Part shown: piece after piece, positions 6,877-15,338 of the stretch
Numbering within the stretch: position 1 is the stretch's first letter
Layout: every line of letters begins with the position of its first letter
Assembly (NCBI GenBank): GCA_035507035.1
Contig: DATJOJ010000015.1
Span: 1-21,920, forward strand
Length of the DNA stretch: 21,920 bases
Origin: DATJOJ01 sp035507035
GTDB lineage: Bacteria; Acidobacteriota; Terriglobia; Terriglobales; Acidobacteriaceae
Reading direction: 5' to 3'
The notes under the pieces: generated by a model
The model's input: the letters and a program-made list of their open reading frames with translations, nothing else
Database searches by the model: none
Told to the model about the DNA's origin: nothing
Position numbers and translations under genes: made by a program

Positions 6877-8712
6877 CTACTTTCCCTCCATACTCATGAG
6901 TTCGTCGGTGACCGAGCGCGCGTCGAGCGGCAACCCGTGAATGTGAGCGATGCTCCGCAACCGCACGACGTATTGCGGGTGAACATCGAGCTTCAACAGG
7001 CACAACATCTGCGCATCACGGTTCTGCTCGACCACGTAAACCCGCTCGTGCTTTTCAATAAATTCATGGACTTCGCGCGTAAACGGGTATGCCTTTAATC
7101 GCAGATAATCGATCTCGACACCGTATTCGTTGCTCATCTGATCGCGGGCTTCAAGGATGGCCCAATGCGACGTGCCATAGGCGATGATTCCGACCTTCGA
7201 TTTACCGGTGTTCACCTCTGGGCGGGGCACAAATGAGCGCGCAGTTTCGAACTTGCGATTGATGCGCTCCATGTTGCGCTCGAAATCGTCGGGACGCTCG
7301 CTGTACTGCGAGTTTTCGTTATGTCCGCTGCCGCGGGCGAAGTAAGCGGCGTTAGGGTGATCGGTACCTGGCAAGGTGCGATAGCCAATACCATCGCCGT
7401 CGACGTCCTTGTACCGCTGGAAACTACCGAGGCGATCGAGATCTTCTTTACTGAGAATCTTGCCGCGTTTGATGGGAGTCGTCGGGTATTCGAACGGATC
7501 GGACATCCAGTTGTTCATGCCGAGATCGAGATCCGACATCACGAACACCAGGGTTTGGAATTGCTCGGCGAGATTGAAGGCGTCCTGCGCCATGTTGAAA
7601 CATTCGTTGACTGAGCTCGGCAGCAACATGATGTGCTTGGTGTCGCCGTGCGAAAGGAACGCGGTGGAAAGGATGTCGCCTTGCGAAGTGCGCGTCGGCA
7701 GGCCGGTGGACGGCCCGACGCGCTGAATGTCCCACACCACGCCGGGAATTTCTGCGTAGTACGAAAGTCCGGCGAATTCCGACATCAGAGAAATGCCAGG
7801 CCCGGCAGTCGCGGTCATGGAACGTGCCCCTGCCCAACCTGCACCCAGCACCATGCCAATAGCGGCCAGTTCATCTTCGGCCTGAACGATGGCGAATGTG
7901 GCCTTGCCATCCGGACCGACGCGATGCTCCTTCATGTAGTCAATTAAAGTCTCTACCAGCGAAGACGACGGCGTGATGGGATACCAGGTCACGACCGTCA
8001 CTCCGGCGAACATACAGCCAAGAGCGGCAGCGGAATTGCCATCGATGATGATCTTGCCTGCAGTTTTATCCATGCGCTCGATGACATAGGGGCCGCGCTT
8101 GGTGAGCGATGCAGCGGCATAATCGAACCCCGCCTGGGCAGCCGCAAGGTTCAAATTTGCTGCCTTGGGCTTGGCCGAAAACTGCTTGCGGATGGCTTTC
8201 TCCACCTCTGCCATGTCGATGGAGAGAAGTTTTGCCACGACACCCACGTAAACCATGTTCTTGACCAGCTTGCGCAGCTTGGCTTCCGGGCAAACCGGAG
8301 CCACGATCTTGTCGAATGGCACCGCGTAAAAAATCAGATCATTGCGAACTTGACCAAGGTTCAGCGGCTCGTCATAAAGCACGACTGCGCCGGGAGCCAG
8401 GGATTTTACGTCCTCCTGGGCGGTCTCAGCGTTCATGGCCACCAGAAAGTCGATTTCCTTTTTTCGCGCGATGTACCCATCTTTGTTGGCGCGGATGGTG
8501 AACCAGGTTGGCAGCCCGGCAATGTTTGAGGGAAACATGTTCTTGCCGGAAACTGGAACTCCCATTTGAAAAATACTGCGCAACAATACCGAGTTCGAGC
8601 TTTGCGATCCCGACCCGTTGACGGTCGCAACCTGGATCGTCATGTTGTTGACAACGCGTTTCGGCTCCCGATGCCCGGAGGCTTCTTGGAGCGCTACATC
8701 CGATGTGGCCAT
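6877..8712 (-). CDS. 2-oxoacid:ferredoxin oxidoreductase, fused gamma-alpha subunit
   Basis: A 611-residue subunit with an N-terminal gamma domain (GSGSQSSNSVLLRSIFQMG to about residue 170) joined to the alpha (pyrimidine-binding) domain. In the alpha part YPITPSSSLVETL and QAEDELAAIGM are the usual ThDP-contacting and conserved blocks, followed by TATAGPGISLMSE and TGLPTRTSQGD. It pairs with the beta subunit 1 nt downstream. The reading frame is open to an ATG at 8790, but ATG 8712 is preferred: AAGGAAGG and GAAGGA lie just upstream of it, and a TATAAT box covers codons 3-4 of the longer version. The enzyme probably feeds or drains the TCA cycle through ferredoxin; a 2-oxoglutarate substrate is likely but not proven. 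Confidence 0.92.
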   Translation of the reverse strand: MATSDVALQEASGHREPKRVVNNMTIQVATVNGSGSQSSNSVLLRSIFQMGVPVSGKNMFPSNIAGLPTWFTIRANKDGYIARKKEIDFLVAMNAETAQEDVKSLAPGAVVLYDEPLNLGQVRNDLIFYAVPFDKIVAPVCPEAKLRKLVKNMVYVGVVAKLLSIDMAEVEKAIRKQFSAKPKAANLNLAAAQAGFDYAAASLTKRGPYVIERMDKTAGKIIIDGNSAAALGCMFAGVTVVTWYPITPSSSLVETLIDYMKEHRVGPDGKATFAIVQAEDELAAIGMVLGAGWAGARSMTATAGPGISLMSEFAGLSYYAEIPGVVWDIQRVGPSTGLPTRTSQGDILSTAFLSHGDTKHIMLLPSSVNECFNMAQDAFNLAEQFQTLVFVMSDLDLGMNNWMSDPFEYPTTPIKRGKILSKEDLDRLGSFQRYKDVDGDGIGYRTLPGTDHPNAAYFARGSGHNENSQYSERPDDFERNMERINRKFETARSFVPRPEVNTGKSKVGIIAYGTSHWAILEARDQMSNEYGVEIDYLRLKAYPFTREVHEFIEKHERVYVVEQNRDAQMLCLLKLDVHPQYVVRLRSIAHIHGLPLDARSVTDELMSMEGK

Positions 8713-8738
8713 TCCTTCATCCTTCCTTTGATTGGAGC

Positions 8739-8762
8739 GGGATTCGACCCACTGCCGAGTGG
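8739..8762 (-). other. alternative small hairpins in the oxidoreductase 5' leader
   Basis: Two short stems share bases: AGTGG/CCACT with a 4-nt loop (8749-8762) and GGG/CCC around TCGAAT (8739-8750), extendable to 6 bp with a wobble. The second looks like a tRNA T-arm but no rest of a tRNA is present. It lies between the predicted transcription start and the RBS of the alpha gene. Confidence 0.3.
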
Positions 8763-8778
8763 TGTGAGCGATGTTCTG

Positions 8779-8784
8779 ATTATA
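8779..8784 (-). promoter_or_regulatory. consensus -10 box for the oxidoreductase operon
   Basis: On the minus strand TATAAT is a perfect sigma70 -10 element in the 153-nt gap between accA and the alpha gene, about 67 nt upstream of ATG 8712. The -35 region (around TGTTCG) is weak. It implies that the two oxidoreductase genes have their own promoter and are not only read through from dnaE-accA. Confidence 0.55.
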
Positions 8785-8865
8785 CGGCACGTCATCGGTT
8801 GCGAACAGGCAGAGCTGACGACCGTCGAGAGGTCTGAATCCAACTTGGCAATGCGTAATTTGAGA

Positions 8866-9963
8866 CTACGATTCGACACGGAAGAACTGCGCCATCTTGC
8901 GGAATTTATTATATCGTGAAACGACTAATTCGGAAGCCGGGACTGCTTTCAGCTCCCCGAGGTACTTTTCTAATGTCTCGGCCAACAACGCGGCAGCCGC
9001 CGGCTGATCAGTGTGCGCGCCACCGGGGGGCTCGGGAATGACGCCGTCGATGCAACCCAGTTCGGTCAAATCTTTGGCAGTGATATGCAGGGCTTGGGCG
9101 GCCAGCTCCTTCTTGCCGGCGTCACGCCACATAATGGAAGCGCAGCCCTCGGGAGAAATCACCGAGTAAATCGCGTTTTCCATCATCAAGACGCGATCGG
9201 CAACGGCGATGGCAAGGGCACCACCACTACCGCCTTCGCCAGTGATCGCTGTAATAATCGGAACCCGCAAGCGGGCCATCTCGCGCAAATTCCGAGCAAT
9301 GGCTTCAGCTTGTCCGCGCTCTTCCGCCCCCAGGCCAGGATTAGCGCCTGTGACGTCGACCAGAGTGATGATGGGCCGCGAAAACTTTTCGGCGATTTTC
9401 ATTGCCCGCAGAGCTTTGCGATAGCCCTCCGGATTGGGCAATCCGAAATTGCGAAACATCCGCTGTTTGGTGTCGCGGCCTTTTTCCGTGCCAATGACCA
9501 TTACCTCTTGTCCGCGAAGACGCGCGATGCCGCAAATCATGGCGTGATCGTCGCCGAAACCGCGGTCGCCGTGAATTTCCTGAAAATCGGTGAAGACGCG
9601 TTCAATGTAGTCGAGAAAGTGAGGACGCTGCGGATGTCGAGCTAACTCGGTTTTCTCCCAAGCCTGGAGATCGACGGACACCTGCTCGCGCAACGTGTGA
9701 ATGCGCGCATGAAGTTGTTCGATCTGATGGCGGCTGTCGGGATCGTGCTGCAGGTGCTCCAAGCGGCCGAGTTGTTCTTCGATCTTTTCCAACTCGTGTC
9801 GAACTTTAAGTTGCGACTCTGCATTGCGAGCATCGCCGTTGCGTGCGGACCAGCGAGATTCCACCATCGACAAGAGAAACTCAGCGCTGGTCAACGCTAG
9901 CATCGCGTCGTTGATTTCGGGGCTGGATTTTTTACTGCGCTCGCCACTGGGGGCTGGTGTCAT
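8866..9963 (-). CDS. accA: acetyl-CoA carboxylase carboxyltransferase subunit alpha
   Basis: A 365-residue alpha subunit of the carboxyltransferase that moves the carboxyl group from biotin to acetyl-CoA, giving malonyl-CoA for fatty-acid synthesis. ARHPQRP (108-114), FRNFGLPNPEGYRKALR (170-186), GAEERGQAEAIARNLREM (212-229), GEGGSGGALAIAVADRV (242-258) and SVISPEGCAS all match AccA. It is about 45 residues longer than the E. coli protein; the extra part is N-terminal before the coiled-coil-like segment at 55-100, so an internal start remains possible. The ATG at 9963 is 1 nt after the dnaE stop (TGAGATG), which favours coupling. The usual TPGAYPG motif reads VTGANPG (204-210). The dnaE-accA order is also found in E. 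coli. Confidence 0.95.
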   Translation of the reverse strand: MTPAPSGERSKKSSPEINDAMLALTSAEFLLSMVESRWSARNGDARNAESQLKVRHELEKIEEQLGRLEHLQHDPDSRHQIEQLHARIHTLREQVSVDLQAWEKTELARHPQRPHFLDYIERVFTDFQEIHGDRGFGDDHAMICGIARLRGQEVMVIGTEKGRDTKQRMFRNFGLPNPEGYRKALRAMKIAEKFSRPIITLVDVTGANPGLGAEERGQAEAIARNLREMARLRVPIITAITGEGGSGGALAIAVADRVLMMENAIYSVISPEGCASIMWRDAGKKELAAQALHITAKDLTELGCIDGVIPEPPGGAHTDQPAAAALLAETLEKYLGELKAVPASELVVSRYNKFRKMAQFFRVES

Positions 9964-9964
9964 C

Positions 9965-12900
9965 TCAATTAATCACTCGCACTGCGCCGCGCCCGCAGAG
10001 TTCTTCAACGCGGGACATGAAATTGCGGTCTGGTTGGACATTATAGCCTTCCGCTTCCATCACCACCATGAAATCGTCTCTGCGCTCTACGTCGAACAAC
10101 ACTTTGGCTTCTCCTTTGCGCTCGGAAAAAAGAGTGTGGAGTTCGTCAACCAGCGACTCGTTCGCGGATTCCACCGGAATGCGAATGCGGAGGGAACGCG
10201 GCAGTGGAACCTTAGCGTCTTCGAGGGGGATGATGTCGTTGACCGTCAATTTTGGATTCACGCCCTCTTCGATGCGCACCCCGCCCCGCACGAGCACGGG
10301 AACTTCAAGTTTCACTTTTTCGCCAAGCTTGCGGTACGATTCGGGGAAGACAATCATCTCGATCGAGCCTTCCATATCTTCGAGGGCACCTTGGGCGTAA
10401 AAATCGCCGCGCTTGGATTTCAGCACGCGAAGGTTTGTGATTATGCCGGCGGTCGTGATGTTTTCGTCCTTTCCGGTGGATGCTTTGATGGCAGCAAGTT
10501 CGGCGGTGTTCAGGGCGTGAAGATCTTGCAGCTTGTCACGATACTTTTCCAGCGGATGGCCGGTAATGAAGAAGCCAAGGATTTCTTTTTCTGCGGCCAG
10601 GCGGGCGTGCTCGTCCCAGTCGGGCACTTCTGGAAGCTTGTCATTGGTAGCATTGGTTTCTTCCTGCTGGAAGACGCCAAATAGGCCGTGCTGGCCGGAT
10701 TCGGCATCGCGTTGAGCCTTCACGGCACGATCGATGGCTTTATCGAGAACCGCCATGAGTTGTGCGCGGCGGCCGAAGGAATCCATGGCGCCACTTTTTA
10801 CCAAGGATTCGAGGACGCGCTTGTTGAGCAGGCGAAGATCGACTTTTTCGCAGAACTCATAGATGGAAGTGTAGCGGCCCAGTTCTTTGCGGCCGGCAAC
10901 AATTGACTCAATCGCGTTGTGCCCGACGTTCTTGACTGCAGCGAGACCGAAACGGATGGCGCTGCCATGTGGGGTGAAATTGGCGTCGCTGACGTTGATA
11001 TCCGGCGGTTCGACCGCGATGCCCATCTCGCGGCATTCATTGATGTATTTGACGACATCGTCGGTGTTGCCTGTCACCGAAGTTAACAGCGCGGCCATGA
11101 ATTCGACGGGATAGTGCGTTTTCAAGTAAGCCGTTTGGTACGCCAACAAAGCGTAGGCAGCGGAGTGGGATTTGTTAAAGCCGTATCCGGCAAATTGCGC
11201 CATCAGGTCAAAAATCTTTTCAATCTTCTTTTGCGGGTAGCCGCGCTGGATGGCGCCTTCCACGAAACGTTCGCGCTGCTGCGCCATTTCTTCCGCTTTC
11301 TTCTTTCCCATGGCGCGGCGGAGCAGATCAGCTTCACCGAGCGAATAGCCGGCCAGGCGGTTCGCGATCTGCATGACTTGTTCCTGATAAACGATGACCC
11401 CGAGGGTTTCTTCCAGGACTTGTTTCAGCTCCGGCAATTCGTATTCGACCTTGCGGCGACCGTGCTTGCGCTCGATAAAGTCATCGATCATTCCGCCCTG
11501 AATCGGGCCCGGACGATAGAGCGCGTTGAGAGCGGTGAGATCGCCGATGGTGTTCGGTTGGTAACGTCTCAGAACGTCTCTCATCCCGTGCGATTCAAAT
11601 TGGAAAACGCCGGAGGTGAGGCCGGTGTAGAAGACCTTCTTGTATGTCTCTTCGTCAGTGAGCGGAATACGTTCTAGAGCGATATTTTCGCCGCGGGTCT
11701 GCGAGATGAGTTTGACTGCATCGTCAAGGATGGTCAGCGTAGTCAGGCCAAGGAAGTCCATTTTCAGCAGGCCGAGTTTTTCGACCGCGACCATGTCAAA
11801 GGCGGTGACAATTTCATCGTTCTTGGTGCGATGCAGGGGGACAAGCTCGATCAGCGGACGGGGAGAAATCACGACTCCGGCGGCGTGAACACCGGCATTG
11901 CGGACGAGACCTTCGAGCTTGCGCGCAGTGTCGAGAAGGGCGCGAATCTGCGCATCGGATTCGTAGGCTTGCTGCAGCGGGGGCGAATCTTTAAGCGCTT
12001 GATCGAGTGTGATGTTGAGCTGCGTCGGCACCATCTTGGCGATGCGATCAACGTCGGTGTATGGAATATCCATGGCTCGGCCGACGTCTTTGATCGCAGC
12101 CTTCGCCGCCATAGTTCCGAAGGTGATGATTTGCGCGACATTGTCGCGGCCATATTTGTGGGTGACGTAATCGATGACTTCGCCGCGCCGGTTCATGCAG
12201 AAATCGATGTCGATGTCCGGCATGGAAATGCGCTCGGGATTGAGAAAGCGTTCGAAGAGCAATTCATGCTGGAGCGGATCGAGATCGGTGATGCCGAGCG
12301 CATAAGAAACGACCGAGCCGGCAGCTGATCCGCGGCCCGGGCCAACGGGAATATTTCGCTCCCGCGCGTAACGAATAAAGTCCCACACAATAAGGAAATA
12401 GCCGGAAAACTGCATCTGCTGGATGATGCCGATTTCACGGGCAAGCCGCTGCTCGTATTCGGCAAGACTATGCCGCAGTTTTCCCTGCTCGTGCAGGTCT
12501 CTTAGGCTCTCCATGCGGCGGGCGAAGCCCTGGCGCGTGACGTGCTCGAAATAACTGTCGAGCGTGTAGCCGGCGGGAACTTCGAAATGCGGGAACGGAC
12601 TGCTGACTTTCTCGAGACGCATATTGCAGCGCTCGGCGATGGCGAGCGTACGCGTTAGAACATCCGGCGAATCTTTGAAGACGCGCCCCATCTCGGCGTA
12701 GCTTTTCACGAAGAAGTCCGTGCCTTGAAACTTCATGCGGTTGACGTCCTGGATAGACTTGCCGGTCTGTATGCAGACCATCACATCCTGAGCATGCGCG
12801 TCTTCTTCGCAGAGATAATGACTGTCGTTGGTGGCTACGAGCGGCAGGCCGAGATCTTTTTCCAGGCGGAAAAGATCAGGGTGGATGCGATGCTCCTGTT

Positions 12901-13447
12901 CGAGGCCCTGGTCTTGAATTTCGAGGAAGAAATTATTCTTACCAAAAATGTCGCTGAAAAACGCGGCGGCGTTGCGTGCGTTCTCGTACTTCCCTTCGGT
13001 GAGAAGTTCGCAGACTTCGCCTTTCAAGCAACCGGAGAGCCCGATCAGTCCCTTGGAATGTTCGGCGAGAAATTTCTTGCTTACCCGCGGCTTGTAATAG
13101 AACCCGTGCAGCGATGCTTCCGAGGTGATCTTGACCAAGTTGCGATAGCCTTCTTCGTTCTCGGCCAGCACGAGCAGGTGATTGTAAGTGTCGCCGTCGG
13201 GCGGGGTGCGGTCGATGCGGTGGTCGTCTTTTTTGCAAACGTAGAGTTCGCAACCGACGATCGGCTTGACGCCGGCTTTGTGCGCGGCGTTGACGAACTC
13301 GACAGCTCCGAAAATGTTGCCGTGGTCGGTCATGGCGACGGCGGGCATACCGAGCTCGTGGACGCGGTGGACAAGCTTGTCCACGCCACAAGCGCCGTCG
13401 AGCATGGAATAGTCGGTGTGCAGATGCAGATGAACGAATTGGGACAT
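9965..13447 (-). CDS. dnaE: DNA polymerase III subunit alpha
   Basis: The 1160-residue replicative polymerase catalytic subunit. The order is N-terminal PHP domain (about 1-280), palm with GPGRGSAAGSVVSYALG (369-385) and catalytic Asp411 and Asp413 in PDIDIDF, third Asp564 in KMDFLG, the fingers and helix-hairpin-helix region, and a C-terminal OB-fold region (about 990-1070). The length matches E. coli DnaE (1160). The PHP domain keeps all nine metal-ligand positions known from proofreading-active DnaE1: His8, His10, Asp17, His42, Glu67, His90, Cys140, Asp208 and His210. The start is ATG 13447 with a weak RBS and a TAAAAT box at 13463-13468 just upstream. It overlaps nothing and leads into accA. 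Confidence 0.97.
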   Translation of the reverse strand: MSQFVHLHLHTDYSMLDGACGVDKLVHRVHELGMPAVAMTDHGNIFGAVEFVNAAHKAGVKPIVGCELYVCKKDDHRIDRTPPDGDTYNHLLVLAENEEGYRNLVKITSEASLHGFYYKPRVSKKFLAEHSKGLIGLSGCLKGEVCELLTEGKYENARNAAAFFSDIFGKNNFFLEIQDQGLEQEHRIHPDLFRLEKDLGLPLVATNDSHYLCEEDAHAQDVMVCIQTGKSIQDVNRMKFQGTDFFVKSYAEMGRVFKDSPDVLTRTLAIAERCNMRLEKVSSPFPHFEVPAGYTLDSYFEHVTRQGFARRMESLRDLHEQGKLRHSLAEYEQRLAREIGIIQQMQFSGYFLIVWDFIRYARERNIPVGPGRGSAAGSVVSYALGITDLDPLQHELLFERFLNPERISMPDIDIDFCMNRRGEVIDYVTHKYGRDNVAQIITFGTMAAKAAIKDVGRAMDIPYTDVDRIAKMVPTQLNITLDQALKDSPPLQQAYESDAQIRALLDTARKLEGLVRNAGVHAAGVVISPRPLIELVPLHRTKNDEIVTAFDMVAVEKLGLLKMDFLGLTTLTILDDAVKLISQTRGENIALERIPLTDEETYKKVFYTGLTSGVFQFESHGMRDVLRRYQPNTIGDLTALNALYRPGPIQGGMIDDFIERKHGRRKVEYELPELKQVLEETLGVIVYQEQVMQIANRLAGYSLGEADLLRRAMGKKKAEEMAQQRERFVEGAIQRGYPQKKIEKIFDLMAQFAGYGFNKSHSAAYALLAYQTAYLKTHYPVEFMAALLTSVTGNTDDVVKYINECREMGIAVEPPDINVSDANFTPHGSAIRFGLAAVKNVGHNAIESIVAGRKELGRYTSIYEFCEKVDLRLLNKRVLESLVKSGAMDSFGRRAQLMAVLDKAIDRAVKAQRDAESGQHGLFGVFQQEETNATNDKLPEVPDWDEHARLAAEKEILGFFITGHPLEKYRDKLQDLHALNTAELAAIKASTGKDENITTAGIITNLRVLKSKRGDFYAQGALEDMEGSIEMIVFPESYRKLGEKVKLEVPVLVRGGVRIEEGVNPKLTVNDIIPLEDAKVPLPRSLRIRIPVESANESLVDELHTLFSERKGEAKVLFDVERRDDFMVVMEAEGYNVQPDRNFMSRVEELCGRGAVRVIN

Positions 13448-13670
13448 TGGGGCTCTGTATCAATTTTACGTGGGTATGGCAGGAAGCGGAATGGGGAGTT
13501 TGGGAGTAAGGGCTCGGTTATGCACAGGAGCCTGTGAAAGTTCCCGCCCCTTGCAAAAGCGGCAAGGAGCGGGGCACCCGGCACGGGGGCGGACGCCTCC
13601 CGCCCAACCCAGCGAAGCCGTGACCCCGGCCGACGTTCGGCGATTGCGACGGATTGAGAGCTGTAGTAGT
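13448..13670. other. intergenic region with dyads between dnaE and GloVer gene 1
   Basis: No credible gene. It contains CACAGG-AG-CCTGTG (13523-13536), a perfect dyad; CCTTGC-AAAAGCG-GCAAGG (13549-13567), a 6-bp stem flanked by further complementary GC runs; and a GC-rich GGGCGG/CCGCCC pair near 13585-13603. A TAAAAT box on the minus strand (13463-13468) may serve dnaE. These could be operators or pieces of a dispersed palindromic element. Confidence 0.4.
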
Positions 13671-13745
13671 ATTCTGGCCGTCCGCCGGGGTCCTCGGGCT
13701 TGGCGCGCCCGCCATTCCAGGTGTTTTCTGAAAGAGGCACGTATG
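13671..13745 (+). repeat. duplicated upstream leader, copy 1
   Basis: From ATTCTG through an AscI-type GGCGCGCC palindrome to the RBS and ATG, this stretch matches 15265-15338 almost base for base. It ends in TTTTCTGAAAGAGG (RBS) just before the start of the first GloVer gene. Its position shows that the gene was duplicated together with its leader. Confidence 0.8.
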
Positions 13746-15173
13746 CAGCACGCATCTTCCCCAACGATTCTGAAACCCTTGTCAATTTTCCTTGCAATGC
13801 TGGCTGTCGCGGTTATTTGCGGCGGAGTGGCCTCAGCTCAAACCGGACAGGTGATTCACCAATTCAAAGGGGAGTTCGCAACGCCACCCGACGGGGCGGC
13901 TCCCGCAGCAGCGCTTACCTTGGCTCCAGACGGTATGCTGTATGGGACAACCTCAAGCGGTGGCGTGTATAACTGCGAAGACGCAGGCAACTCTTTCAAC
14001 TGCGGGACGGCGTTCGCGCTTGAGCCACCCTCCGCGGAGAAACCCTACTGGGGTGAACGAGTTATCTACAACTTTGGAAATCCCCAATACGACGATGGCG
14101 AGTTTCCCGGGGGAAGCCCGCTGATCCTTGACTCGGTTGGCAACCTTTATGGAACCATGGAGTTGGCCGGCATTGGGGGCTGCGGGCCCTATGGACTCTG
14201 GTCGTGCGGGAGCGTGTTTCAGCTAGCTCGGCCCGCGAGCAAAGGCGGAGCCTGGACATACAACCTGCTTTACGACTTCCAGCCCGATAACGGCGATGGT
14301 TACATTCCGCAGGCCGGGCCTGTCTTCGACAAGCAAGGCAACCTCTACGGCACGACAATCCAAGGCGGACCGCCTGACGGCGAGGGGGCTGGCACGGTTT
14401 ATGAGCTGTCGCCTCCGGCGTCGAACGGAGACCCTTGGACCGAAACCATTCTCTACGGCTTCGAAGGAAGTCCCGACGGCGACTCGCCTAATGCGAATCT
14501 GGTGATGGACGCCGCAGGCAACTTATTCAGTACGACCGTTGAAGGAGGAACCGGAAATTATTGCGGCAAAGGGTGCGGCACGATCTTTGAATTAAGCCCG
14601 CCCAAGACAAATGGGGCCCCTTGGACCGAGACGATCCTCTATAGCTTCCAGGGAGGGGCCGACGGCAACTACCCAAACGGCGTTATTTTTGGCAAGGACG
14701 GCAGCTTGTATGGAACTACTCGGTCGGGCGGCAACGGAAGTGGCTGCTCGGGCGAGGGATGTGGCACAGTCTTCAAGCTATCGCCGCCCAGCGTCAAGGG
14801 CGCGGCTTGGACGGAAACGATCCTTTACAGATTTCAGGGCGGCACCGACGGCGATTCACCAGTTGGAAACCTGGTGGTTGACTCGCAAGGGCTTTTGTGG
14901 GGAACAACCACCAATGGAGGATACCAAGGGGAAGACTGCAGCCCTGTGGGTTGTGGGACAGTATTTGCCCTCATTCCGACCAGGGGCGTTTGGGTGGAAA
15001 AAATTGTCTATGCTTTCAAACCCAATCGTGCGGGGTTCTCACCTCAGGCAGGTTTGACTCTCGGAAAAAATGGCAACCTATTCGGAACAGCTGCCGCTGG
15101 AGGATTTTCTTGGGATTGCGGCAAAACTATTGACATGTATTCGTGCGGTACTGTGTTCGAGGTCATAAAATAA
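13743..15173 (+). CDS. secreted GloVer (Gloeo/Verruco) tandem-repeat protein, copy 1
   Basis: A 476-residue exported repeat protein of the TIGR03803-type (GloVer) family. Residues 1-33 are a signal peptide ending VASAQ. Seven repeats follow with the core LYGTTxxGG...CGTVFxLxPP, starting at about residues 66, 135, 201, 261, 322, 385 and 446, spaced 60-69 residues. Between cores lies LYxFxGGxDGxxP, giving a beta-propeller-like pattern of seven units (inferred). Most repeats carry paired cysteines near GCGTVF, so disulfides outside the cytoplasm are likely. The open frame extends upstream to 13470 but ATG 13743 is chosen because of the signal peptide and AAAGAGG 5 nt upstream. The ligand is unknown. 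A full-length paralogue follows after 162 nt. Confidence 0.88.
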   Translation: MQHASSPTILKPLSIFLAMLAVAVICGGVASAQTGQVIHQFKGEFATPPDGAAPAAALTLAPDGMLYGTTSSGGVYNCEDAGNSFNCGTAFALEPPSAEKPYWGERVIYNFGNPQYDDGEFPGGSPLILDSVGNLYGTMELAGIGGCGPYGLWSCGSVFQLARPASKGGAWTYNLLYDFQPDNGDGYIPQAGPVFDKQGNLYGTTIQGGPPDGEGAGTVYELSPPASNGDPWTETILYGFEGSPDGDSPNANLVMDAAGNLFSTTVEGGTGNYCGKGCGTIFELSPPKTNGAPWTETILYSFQGGADGNYPNGVIFGKDGSLYGTTRSGGNGSGCSGEGCGTVFKLSPPSVKGAAWTETILYRFQGGTDGDSPVGNLVVDSQGLLWGTTTNGGYQGEDCSPVGCGTVFALIPTRGVWVEKIVYAFKPNRAGFSPQAGLTLGKNGNLFGTAAAGGFSWDCGKTIDMYSCGTVFEVIK

Positions 15174-15264
15174 ATCGGGTTGGAACCTCGGATCCTGCAC
15201 CGCTGCAGTCCGTTCGGTTTGATCACCTGGCGGCCCTCGGCCCAGTGCCCCACTTCGTGATACC

Positions 15265-15338
15265 ATTCTGCCCGTCCGCCGGGTCTTCGGGCTTGGCGCG
15301 CCCGCCATTCCAGCTGTTTCTGAAAGAGGTCGGTTATG
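15265..15338 (+). repeat. duplicated upstream leader, copy 2
   Basis: The second copy of the leader seen at 13671-13745, with a few substitutions and small indels. It again contains TTGGCGCGCCCGCCATTCCAG and CTGTTTCTGAAAGAGG and runs into the ATG at 15336. Confidence 0.8.

Noticed and set aside
8730..8765. tRNA T-arm-like GGGTCGAATCCC on the minus strand.
   Set aside because: No acceptor, D or anticodon arms can be folded around it, so it is not a tRNA gene.
13523..13536. CACAGG-AG-CCTGTG dyad as a LexA box near dnaE.
   Set aside because: The spacing does not match the E. coli CTGT-N8-ACAG or Gram-positive CGAAC-type LexA sites; only a generic dyad can be claimed.
9824..13537. Several long + strand ORFs (e.g. 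9824-10684, 11114-11677, 12725-13537) opposite dnaE.
   Set aside because: They are antisense shadows of dnaE in GC-rich DNA; dnaE is unmistakable and they show no domain.
15200..15310. Minus-strand frame containing HEVGHW, resembling a zinc protease HExxH motif.
   Set aside because: It lies in the duplicated leader and upstream sequence of a + strand gene, lacks any other peptidase feature, and the rest of the frame is antisense to coding sequence.
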